DNA from: Candidatus Hydrogenedentota bacterium
GTDB lineage: Bacteria; Hydrogenedentota; Hydrogenedentia; Hydrogenedentales; SLHB01
Direction: 5' to 3'
Assembly: GCA_016934125.1 (NCBI GenBank)
Contig: JAFGTL010000797.1
Coordinates: forward strand, 1-22,807
DNA: 22,807 bases
In this document: piece by piece, positions 1 to 6,589 of the stretch
How positions within the stretch are numbered: the stretch's first letter is position 1
Layout of the letters: the number at the start of each line of letters is the position of its first letter
Made by a program: the position numbers and the translations under genes
The notes under the pieces: model-generated
The model's database searches: none
Told to the model about the DNA's origin: nothing
The model's input: only the letters and a program-made list of their open reading frames with translations

Positions 1-392
1 CCGTCGATGAGCACCAGCAGCTTGTTGGCGAACCGGTCGTTGAACCCCCGCGCCGAGATGGCCCACTTGTTCGCGTCCAGTCGCGCCACGCTCAGTCCCG
101 GCACCATTCGCAGCGCCTCGGGAATGCTCGTCGCCCCCGAACGGCGGATGTCGTCCTGCGTGACCACGGACACCGCCGCAGCCGCTTCTCGCTGAAGCTC
201 CCCCTTCTTCGAGACAGACGTCACCTCGACATCCATCAACTCCTCAAGCGACATCGCAGCAAGTCGGCGTGCCGTAGCCTCATTCGGGGGGGGCAAGTCG
301 TCGGCAGAGGCGAGAAGAGGCGCGGTGAAGGAGAGTACCGCAAGCGCGATACATGGCCGGAGGCTGGGGCGGTGCACATTGGGACTTTGCAT
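1..392 (-). CDS. TonB-dependent outer-membrane receptor, N-terminal part (cut by window edge)
   Basis: About 130 codons are visible, read leftwards from ATG at 392-390 and running off the window. Residues 1 to about 31 form a signal peptide: basic start, hydrophobic core ending in PLLASA, then DDL. Next comes a segment with SLEELMDVEVTSVSKK, typical of the N-terminal extension of many TonB-dependent receptors. The start of the plug domain follows: AAAAVSVVTQDDIRRSGATS, then IPEALRMVPGLSVARLDANK, then WAISARGFNDRFANKLLVLI and DG at the edge. These are the standard plug motifs, so the family is secure. The barrel and therefore the ligand are not visible. A run of eight G (286-293) codes for three prolines and leaves the frame intact. 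GAGGG about 10 bases upstream of ATG is a plausible ribosome-binding site. The gene is divergent from the TetR/RND operon across an 856-base gap. Confidence 0.93.
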   Translation of the reverse strand, partial: MQSPNVHRPSLRPCIALAVLSFTAPLLASADDLPPPNEATARRLAAMSLEELMDVEVTSVSKKGELQREAAAAVSVVTQDDIRRSGATSIPEALRMVPGLSVARLDANKWAISARGFNDRFANKLLVLID

Positions 393-778
393 CTGCGTTG
401 CCCTCGCTCGCTGAGTCAGTTCGGGCCCGCCTCACATATCGTTCATTGTACTCCTTTCCTCCCAGAACCACCAGCCCCCACCGCTCTCTCTCCATTCCGG
501 CACGAGGCGTCGGTCTCCCGCCGGGTATCCGTAGAACGGCCCACGCGCGTCACGCTGCGCGGCGTGTCACCCGCGGACGGGCCCGGCCCCCCGTTCGGGC
601 TTTCGGCTGCCGAGACTCCTCCGCGCCGCATCTGTCCCCCGTTGTCGCTTGGGGTATCGGCAACCCGAGTTATGACTGTGGGTTGTGCGCCCTCGAACGG
701 TCCGCGAAGAACCCGTTCCCCATCGCGGGCCGGGGGCAACGGGCTCCTGCGGGGAACCAGACCGTGGACCGCGAGGAT
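393..778. other. Intergenic region, left half: receptor 5' leader, no gene recognised
   Basis: No convincing gene was seen on either strand; the open frames here lack recognisable motifs. On the minus strand TACAAT (450-445) could be a -10 box about 53 bases upstream of the receptor start, but no good -35 lies 16-18 bases further up. A perfect 7-base inverted repeat, GTTCCCC at 715-721 and GGGGAAC at 751-757, lies about 20 bases before the first operator. The middle part is very GC-rich with several short G/C inverted repeats. Confidence 0.5.
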
Positions 779-815
779 TCAAACGTTTGACTAAATCGAA
801 CATTTGAGCTATAAT
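779..815 (+). promoter_or_regulatory. Promoter P1 with tandem TetR-type operators
   Basis: A sigma-70-like promoter has -35 TTGACT (787-792) and -10 TATAAT (810-815) with an exact 17-base spacer. The perfect 12-base palindrome TCAAACGTTTGA (779-790) overlaps the -35. A second, imperfect copy, TCGAACATTTGA (796-807, 10 of 12 matching), fills the spacer, with centres 17 bases apart. This is the usual arrangement for a repressor that blocks RNA polymerase. That the repressor is the TetR-type protein encoded at 1249 is inferred from position and from the second copy of the site just upstream of that gene. Confidence 0.72.
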
Positions 816-1150
816 CCCTGTGACTGGTAACGGCTGGTCGTTCGGAATCCTTGATGTCGCCCCTCGACGTGGGCGATCGGGCTGGACTGATAGGCCGGAA
901 CCTCCCGCGGTCGTGCTGAAGGCCGTGGGCACGAAGTTGAAGTCAAAACGCAAGGGGAGCTTATGCTTCCCTTGTTGTAGAGCCCCCCCTCCCTCCCTGA
1001 TGCCACCGGCATGGGTCCCCTCCCCAAAATGGACTTGTGCCGGTGGCTCACCTTTTCTGCGGGTGTGCTACCGGCCAACGGGCCCCGGGGAATGCCGTCC
1101 TCTGCGGCGGTGTCCGCAGCATAGCATGCCGTTTCAAGGAGGATTGGCGA
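816..1150 (+). other. Structured sequence between promoters P1 and P2 (long leader or small RNA candidate)
   Basis: No gene with recognisable motifs was seen. If P1 fires, this stretch is transcribed. It holds a series of inverted repeats: TCGCCC/GGGCGA (857-862 and 871-876); a 10-base stem CAAGGGGAGC (951-960) with GCTTCCCTTG (965-974) closing a TTAT loop, one G-U pair; a perfect 10-base stem GCCACCGGCA (1002-1011) with TGCCGGTGGC (1038-1047), containing an inner GTCC/GGAC pair; and CTGCGG/CCGCAG (1102-1107 and 1114-1119). The third stem is followed by CACCTTTTC, a weak U-tract. It could be a regulatory 5' leader of about 430 bases for the repressor gene, or a separate small RNA. It matches no RNA family I can name. 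Confidence 0.4.
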
Positions 1151-1154
1151 ATCG

Positions 1155-1197
1155 TATAATACAAACGTTTGACTAAAACGTCCTTCTGCGGTATCAT
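1155..1197 (+). promoter_or_regulatory. Promoter P2 with TetR-type operator, upstream of the repressor gene
   Basis: The -35 TTGACT (1169-1174) and -10 TATCAT (1192-1197) are separated by 17 bases. The palindrome CAAACGTTTG (1162-1171) overlaps the -35. The 16 bases CAAACGTTTGACTAAA at 1162-1177 are identical to 780-795 in P1, and both copies continue with partial similarity through the -10 to a shared TGACT, so P1 and P2 look like a diverged duplication. A further TATAAT at 1155-1160 with a poor -35 (TTTCAA, 1132-1137) may be a third start point. P2 lies 52 bases before the repressor ATG. Autoregulation is the inferred role. Confidence 0.75.
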
Positions 1198-1248
1198 TCT
1201 TCTGACTTTCATCTGTCATACCTTGTCGTCAATGCTGAGGAGAAGCGC

Positions 1249-1950
1249 ATGTCAGAAGCGCCGTCCGGCACCAAGCTGTCGCTGATTCGGGCTGCGGGGG
1301 AGCTCTTTGCCCAGCGGGGGCTCGAAGGCGCAAGCATCCGCGCCATCGCCGACAGGGCCGGCGCAAACATCGCCGCGATCAACTATCATTTCGGCACGAA
1401 AGAGAACCTCTACACCGAGGTGCTCCGCTACATCGCGTCCAACCAAGCCGACAGGGGAGTCCCCGAGTACCTCGAAGACGCCCGACTCGGCTCGCGTGAG
1501 GGGATCGCCGGCATCGTCGCCGACATCGTCGAAGGGCGGTTCGCCACCTATCTTTCGTCCGGGAACCCCACCTGGTTCGGACAGCTCATGCTTCGGGCCA
1601 TGCTCGAACCCTCCGAGTCCCTGCAGTCCGTCGTCGAGCAGTTCTTCAAGCCCGACCTGGACGCATACAAAGCCATCATGATTCGCGCCCTGCCACGGCT
1701 CTCCGATCAGGAGGCCGAGTTCATGGCCTATTCACTGGTGGGGCAGGTGGCGTTCTACGTTTTCGCACGCACGCCCATTCTCGTGGCCCACGGCAAGCAG
1801 GAATACGACGCGTCCTACCTGCGTGACGCGTCGAGGCACGTCACCAAAGTGATGCTCAATGCGCTGGGCCTCCCCGTGGGCGGTGCAGAGGTGCTGGAAT
1901 CCGTAGTATCGGAAGCGGTTGAAGCCGAGGCGCAATCGGACGAGGTGTAA
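1249..1950 (+). CDS. TetR/AcrR-family transcriptional repressor (CecR/DUF1956-like)
   Basis: This is a 233-residue, one-component repressor predicted to bind DNA as a dimer and let go when a small molecule binds. Residues about 9-60 form the TetR N-terminal domain: LIRAAGELFAQRGLEGASIR, then the helix-turn-helix AIADRAGANIAAINYHFGTK and ENLY. The rest is an alpha-helical ligand domain; the FGQLMLRAMLEPSESL region and the overall layout resemble the CecR (YbiH, DUF1956) group, which in enterobacteria also controls export genes. The start is supported by GAGGAG (1238-1243) a few bases before ATG. It is the first gene of the operon with the adaptor and RND permease, and two copies of a palindromic operator lie upstream. 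It most likely represses its own operon; the inducer cannot be read from sequence. Confidence 0.9.
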   Translation: MSEAPSGTKLSLIRAAGELFAQRGLEGASIRAIADRAGANIAAINYHFGTKENLYTEVLRYIASNQADRGVPEYLEDARLGSREGIAGIVADIVEGRFATYLSSGNPTWFGQLMLRAMLEPSESLQSVVEQFFKPDLDAYKAIMIRALPRLSDQEAEFMAYSLVGQVAFYVFARTPILVAHGKQEYDASYLRDASRHVTKVMLNALGLPVGGAEVLESVVSEAVEAEAQSDEV

Positions 1951-1954
1951 TCGT

Positions 1955-3169
1955 ATGGGAACCAGTTGGAAGCGCGTTGTCGGCCTGCTTGCCGTAATCG
2001 CCGCCGCCGCAGGCGGTTACGGCGCCTACCGGGCGCTCGGCGCCCGCCCGATGACAGGGGCCGACGCTTCCACGGTAGACACGGCCGGCTCGTTGCGCAA
2101 GGTGCCTGTGGTGCTTTCGCGAGCCACGGTGCGGGGTTTTGAGGAACGCCGCACGGCTCAGGGCACCCTCGAAGCCAAGCAGTTCGCCATGGTCGCGGCC
2201 CGCGTTCCTGGCACGCTCGAAGCCCTCTTCGTCGACGAAGGTGACGTCGTCGTTGCTGGCGAGACCGAACTGTTCCAAGTGGATTCTGTCACGCTTCGCA
2301 AGGCCGTCGAGGTCTCCAGGCAGGAGCTTGCCGTGGCGCGTTGCGCCAGTCGGGAGAAAGAGGCCAATCTGGAGCGTGTTCAGGCCGATTTTGAGAAGGC
2401 GCAGCTCGATTACGAGCGGTTCCAGCGCCTGTTCGAGAACAAGGTCATCTCCGAAGACGCCCTCGAACAGCAAGAGTCGCGGTTCAAGCAGATGCGCGCC
2501 TTGTTGAAGCACGCCCGCTCCCTCGTCGATCTGGGCGCGGAGCAGGAACGGCAGGCCGAGGCCGCCTTGGCCATCGCCGAGAAGAACCTCAGCGATTCGC
2601 TCGTGTACGCACCCATCGACGGGGTCGTCAGTGCCCGGTTCCACGAAGTCGGCGAGACCGCAGAGGTCGGAAAACCCCTCATCCGAATCGAGGATCCCTC
2701 TGTGATCGAGGTTTCCGCTTATCTGCCCGCCGCGTTCTACGCGCGCGTCGTGCCTGGCCAAACCGTCATGCGTGTCCACGTCTACGGAATCGACGTCGGC
2801 GAGCATGCGGTGACGTACAAGAGCCCCTCGATCCAGCCCAAACTGCGCACCTTCGAGGTGAAGTGCCTCCTCACCGCCCCGCCGGAGGGCGTCGTGCCGG
2901 GCGCCATGGCCGAGATCGACGTCCTCTTCGACCGCCGGACAGCACTCGGCGTCCCGGCCGAAGCCATCCAGCAGCGGGGCGGCCGCGACGTCGTCTTCGT
3001 CACGGATAGCGGGTTCGCGAAACAGGTCGAGGTAGACACCGGCCTGTCCAGCGACGGATGGGTGGAGGTGCGCGGCTCGGCCTTGGCCGAAGGCGCGTCG
3101 GTCGTGTCCATGGGCCAATACCTCCTCGACGATGGGATGCCTGTGTCCGTTCGTGAGGAGGGGGCCTGA
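1955..3169 (+). CDS. HlyD/AcrA-type periplasmic adaptor subunit of an RND efflux pump
   Basis: This 404-residue protein is predicted to bridge the inner-membrane RND permease to an outer-membrane channel. Residues about 5-30 form a single hydrophobic membrane or signal segment with no obvious lipobox. The first half-lipoyl motif (VPGTLEALFVDEGDVVVAGE) is followed by a long charged alpha-helical hairpin (about residues 115-210) that includes the conserved type FQRLFENKVISEDALEQQ. The second half-lipoyl motif is YAPIDGVVSARFHEVGETAE, followed by the beta-barrel and membrane-proximal domains. ATG 1955 lies 4 bases after the repressor stop, with GAGGTG upstream; an in-frame TTG at 1919 would add 12 unlikely residues. 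The stop overlaps the permease start by one base (TGATG), indicating translational coupling. The substrate is unknown. Confidence 0.92.
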   Translation: MGTSWKRVVGLLAVIAAAAGGYGAYRALGARPMTGADASTVDTAGSLRKVPVVLSRATVRGFEERRTAQGTLEAKQFAMVAARVPGTLEALFVDEGDVVVAGETELFQVDSVTLRKAVEVSRQELAVARCASREKEANLERVQADFEKAQLDYERFQRLFENKVISEDALEQQESRFKQMRALLKHARSLVDLGAEQERQAEAALAIAEKNLSDSLVYAPIDGVVSARFHEVGETAEVGKPLIRIEDPSVIEVSAYLPAAFYARVVPGQTVMRVHVYGIDVGEHAVTYKSPSIQPKLRTFEVKCLLTAPPEGVVPGAMAEIDVLFDRRTALGVPAEAIQQRGGRDVVFVTDSGFAKQVEVDTGLSSDGWVEVRGSALAEGASVVSMGQYLLDDGMPVSVREEGA

Positions 3170-6100
3170 TGTTTCTCTCAGAAGCGGCCCTGCGCCGGCC
3201 GGTGGCCATGTCGTGTCTGATCATCGCCTTGGCCCTCCTCGGCATCAACGCCTACCGCACCATGGGCCTCGAGCTGCTGCCCAAGGTCGATGTGCCTTAC
3301 ATCACCATCGTCACCGTCTATCCGGGGGCGAGTCCCGAGGAGATCGAAACCGACATCGCCAAACGCATCGAGGACGAAGTCGTCTCCATCGAGGGCCTCA
3401 AGCACGTCAGCTCTTCCTGCATGGAGAATGTGTGCCAGATCCTCCTTGAGTTTCATCTCGACGTCGACGTCGACATCGCCGCAACCGACGTGCGCGAGAA
3501 ACTCGACCTCATCCGCAGCGACTTCCCCGAAGACGTAGAGGATCCCAAAGTCGTCAAGTTCGACGTCAACGCCAAACCCATCATCACCCTCGCCCTGACG
3601 GGCGACGCCGCTCTTGACGAACTGTATGATTTCGCCGACAACACCCTGCGCGATCGGATCACCGTGCTGCCCGGCGTCGCGGATGCCGAACTCGTCGGGG
3701 GGGCGGAGCGCGAAGTTCACGTGCTCCTCGACCGCGAGGCCCTGGCGGCCCGCGGCCTCTCGAGCATGGACGTCGTTGCCGCCATCCAGCAGGGCGTCCG
3801 CACCATCCCTTCCGGCCGCGTCCGGGAGTCCGGCACTGAATACGCCGTCAAGTTCGACGCCGACTACGACACCATCGAGGATCTCGGCCGGCTCGAGGTC
3901 GCCAATGACGATGGCCGGCGGTGCTATGTCGAGGACGTGGGCCGCCCCATCATGACCACCGAGGAACTCCGGCAGCGGGCCTTCATCGACGGCCGCTCCT
4001 GCGTCGCCATCAAGGTCGTCAAGAAATCCGATGCCAACGCCGTACGGGTGGTGCATCTGGTTCGCGACGCCATGGACGAGTTGAACGAGAACCTGCCGGG
4101 CGGCATGGAACTCATCTGGGTAACCGACGATGGGCGTTTCACCGAGGCCACTGTCAGCAGTGCCTGGACGAACGTCGGCCAAGGCATCCTGTTGACGGCC
4201 CTGATTCTCTTTCTGTTCCTCTACAACGTCCGCTCCACCCTGGTGGTCGCGGTCACCATGCCGCTGACGATCATCATCGGCCTCTTCTTCATGCAGATCC
4301 TCGGATTCACGCTCAACACGTCAACCCTGCTGTCCATCGGCATGTCTGTCGGCATCCTCGTCACCAACTCGATCGTCGTTCTCGAGGCCATCGTGAAACA
4401 CCTCGAACGCACCGGCGATCCCAAGAAAGCGGCCCATCTCGGCGCGCGCGAAGCCGGCATCGCCGTACTGGCCAGCGCCGGCACGAACGTGGTCGTCCTG
4501 TTTCCCCTGTCCGTCATGGGGGGCATCGTCGGCCTCTTCATCCGGCCCTTCGCCCTCACCATGGTTACCATGACCGTCGTGTCCCTTTTCATCTCGTTCA
4601 CGCTCACGCCGATTCTGTGCTCGATTCTGCTGATTCCCAAGCGCCAGGATTCCCGTTCGCCCCTCGCCTACATGGAACGCGCCTGGAACTGGATGTTCCA
4701 GCGGGTACTCGGCGCATACGGCGGCATCCTGCGGCTCACCGAGAGACACCGAACCGTCGCGGCCCTCGTTCTGCTTCTCGTCGCGGCCCTCTTCGTCCAC
4801 TCTCTGTCCCTCGCCGAGAAGGTGGGTTTCTCTTTCATGTCCGAGTCGGATCGCGCCGAGGTCTACGCGAAACTCGAGTTCCCCACCCGCTACGACCTCG
4901 CGCAAACCGTCGAGCGCGTGCAGGAGGTCGAGCGGATTCTGAGCGGGCTCCCCGAACTCCGGAAGACTCTGTCCACCATCGGCAAGGTGGAGGGCATGAT
5001 CGGCCAGTCCTCGGAAGGCGTGTACCTCGCCCAGATCCTGCTCCGGTTCTCCGACAAGGATCAGCGGACGCTGTCCATCGACGAACTCATGGCCGACGTA
5101 CGCGCCCGGCTTTCGGGCCTGCCCGACTGCATCGTTACTGTCGGCATGCCCTCCACCATCGGCGGCCAATCCTCCGACATCGAGTTGGAGATCGCCGGCG
5201 ATGACCTCGACGAACTCGATCGGCTGGCAACGGATGTCCGAGGGTTCTCGGATGGGATCTCAGGCATACTCGATCCCGACACCACCGTCCGCATCGGAAA
5301 ACCCGAACTCCGGGTGCGGCCCGATCGGCCCGTGCTGGCCGATCTCGGCATCCCCGCCACCGGCATGGGGCTCGCGCTCCGCGCGAATCTCGAAGGCATC
5401 ACCGCCGGCACGTTCAAGCAGGGCGCCCGCAACTACGATATTGTCGTCGAGTTCCAGGAAGATGAAGGCAAAGATCAGGTTCAGGAGTTCCTGTTCCCCG
5501 GCGCGCCGGGGCATCCCCTGACGCTTGCGAGCCTGGGCGAGGTGGAAGAATCCATCGCCCCCGTCCAGATCACCCGGAAGGACAAGCGCCGCGTATCCAA
5601 ACTCTTTGCCAACCTCGACAGCAGGAAGCCCATGGGCACCGCGGTGGATGAGTTGTCCGCCGCCATTGATGAGCGCGCCGACCTCCCCGCGGGATACGCG
5701 TACAACTTCGCCGGCGACTACGAATACATGACGGAGAGCCAGAGCGAACTCGGCGAGGCGAGTCTGATCGCCGTCATCCTCGTCATCCTGACCCTCGCAG
5801 CCATCCTCGAGTCCTTCAAGCAGCCGGTCATCATTCTTGTCACCCTGCCGCTTGGGCTCGTAGGCACGTTGTGGGCCCTCGCCCTCACGGGAAACAGCAT
5901 CACCATCTTTGTCATCATGGGTGGCGTCATGCTCATCGGCATCGTCGTCAACAACGCCATCCTTGTCATGGATCAGTTCAATGTCCACGTCGCCGAAGGC
6001 GTTCCCCGGCACAAAGCCATGGTGTCCGCCTCCTGCGAGCGTTTCCGCCCCATCGTCATGATCACCCTCGCCGCCGTCCTCGGCATGATGCCCCTCGCCG

Positions 6101-6282
6101 TCAGCCGCGGTATCGGCGCCGAGATGCGCAATGGCGTCGGCATCGCATCCGTCGGCGGCATCCTCGTCTGCGGCATCCTCACGGTCATCGTCTTGCCCGT
6201 CCTCTATGACTTCTTCACCCGCAGGGCCAAGGCCCACCCCGCCGACGACACTGCGTCCGTGGACGCCCCCACGGCGGACTAG
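3169..6282 (+). CDS. RND (HAE/AcrB-type) efflux permease with an atypical proton-relay site
   Basis: This is a 1037-residue inner-membrane transporter of the resistance-nodulation-division superfamily, a normal length for the family, with two repeats of one TM helix, a large periplasmic porter domain and five or more TM helices. Typical motifs include an N-terminal helix, then LPKVDVPYITIVTVYPGASP with PEEIE, IPSGRV, and a second half with PAGYAYNFAGDYEYMTESQ and the TM block from about 865. Remarkably, TM4 reads GMSVGILVTNSIVVLEAI: Thr399-Asn400 sit where AcrB has Asp407-Asp408. TM10 reads GIVVNNAILVMDQ, with Asn928 where AcrB has Lys940. All three charged residues of the AcrB proton relay are therefore absent, although the fold is intact. 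GAGGAGG just before ATG supports the start. It is coupled to the adaptor gene; no outer-membrane factor gene follows. Confidence 0.93.
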   Translation: MFLSEAALRRPVAMSCLIIALALLGINAYRTMGLELLPKVDVPYITIVTVYPGASPEEIETDIAKRIEDEVVSIEGLKHVSSSCMENVCQILLEFHLDVDVDIAATDVREKLDLIRSDFPEDVEDPKVVKFDVNAKPIITLALTGDAALDELYDFADNTLRDRITVLPGVADAELVGGAEREVHVLLDREALAARGLSSMDVVAAIQQGVRTIPSGRVRESGTEYAVKFDADYDTIEDLGRLEVANDDGRRCYVEDVGRPIMTTEELRQRAFIDGRSCVAIKVVKKSDANAVRVVHLVRDAMDELNENLPGGMELIWVTDDGRFTEATVSSAWTNVGQGILLTALILFLFLYNVRSTLVVAVTMPLTIIIGLFFMQILGFTLNTSTLLSIGMSVGILVTNSIVVLEAIVKHLERTGDPKKAAHLGAREAGIAVLASAGTNVVVLFPLSVMGGIVGLFIRPFALTMVTMTVVSLFISFTLTPILCSILLIPKRQDSRSPLAYMERAWNWMFQRVLGAYGGILRLTERHRTVAALVLLLVAALFVHSLSLAEKVGFSFMSESDRAEVYAKLEFPTRYDLAQTVERVQEVERILSGLPELRKTLSTIGKVEGMIGQSSEGVYLAQILLRFSDKDQRTLSIDELMADVRARLSGLPDCIVTVGMPSTIGGQSSDIELEIAGDDLDELDRLATDVRGFSDGISGILDPDTTVRIGKPELRVRPDRPVLADLGIPATGMGLALRANLEGITAGTFKQGARNYDIVVEFQEDEGKDQVQEFLFPGAPGHPLTLASLGEVEESIAPVQITRKDKRRVSKLFANLDSRKPMGTAVDELSAAIDERADLPAGYAYNFAGDYEYMTESQSELGEASLIAVILVILTLAAILESFKQPVIILVTLPLGLVGTLWALALTGNSITIFVIMGGVMLIGIVVNNAILVMDQFNVHVAEGVPRHKAMVSASCERFRPIVMITLAAVLGMMPLAVSRGIGAEMRNGVGIASVGGILVCGILTVIVLPVLYDFFTRRAKAHPADDTASVDAPTAD

Positions 6283-6347
6283 GCGACGCGCGCCCGGGGC
6301 GCCCTTCAACGTGGTGGCCCGCGCCCTTTCCAGGGCCATCGCACTAG

Positions 6348-6405
6348 AAACGTGGGCAAATGGGCAGTCTTCGGAATTCGAGCCCCGTCTTGCCCCACGT
6401 TTTTC
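6348..6405 (+). terminator. Likely intrinsic terminator after the RND operon
   Basis: AACGTGGGCAA (6349-6359) pairs with TTGCCCCACGTT (6390-6401), giving an 11-base-pair stem with one bulged C, directly continued by a T5 run (6400-6404). The 30-base loop can fold further (GGGC/GCCC arms). It lies 67 bases after the RND stop codon and before thrS, where an operon end is expected. Confidence 0.6.
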
Positions 6406-6589
6406 CGCGTTCAAGCCCGGGCCCCCAACGCATTTGGGCTCTCTTCGCGGGAAAATTGAGTGCGATTGCCCTGGCGCCCTTTCCTTTTGCGCCCTGTTCG
6501 TGGCAGAATTGGGCACATGCCGGCTCTTCCGGCGGTTCAGTGGGATTTATCTGTCCCTCGCGGGACGTTTCGGTACACGAGGAGATCGC
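6406..6589 (+). promoter_or_regulatory. 5' leader region of thrS
   Basis: This gap between the terminator and thrS shows no gene. I found no convincing -35/-10 pair. Small hairpins precede the ribosome-binding site: GCCGG/CCGGC around 6519-6533, and GTCCC (6553-6557) with GGGAC (6562-6566) closing a four-base loop, 12 bases before GAGGAG (6579-6584). Local structure could tune thrS translation, as in E. coli thrS, but no tRNA-like operator is evident. Confidence 0.35.

Noticed and set aside
437..455. Four-residue leader peptide (AAAGGAG then ATG) on the minus strand before the receptor
   Set aside because: It would encode only M-N-D-M, with no regulatory logic seen; probably chance.
560..800. 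Cobalamin-type riboswitch in the leader of the TonB-dependent receptor
   Set aside because: A GGTTCCCC/GGGGAAC inverted repeat on the minus strand prompted the comparison, but the conserved core (CCCGCaACTGT-like and GGGAAGG segments) could not be found. A covariance search would settle it.
951..974. Ten-base-pair hairpin as an intrinsic terminator
   Set aside because: It is not followed by a T-run on the plus strand. The minus-strand side has a short TTTT, but no gene reads towards it.
820..1176. A 118-codon plus-strand open frame in the intergenic region
   Set aside because: It would start at GTG only a few bases after the -10 box, without a ribosome-binding site, and its translation has no domain or sensible composition.
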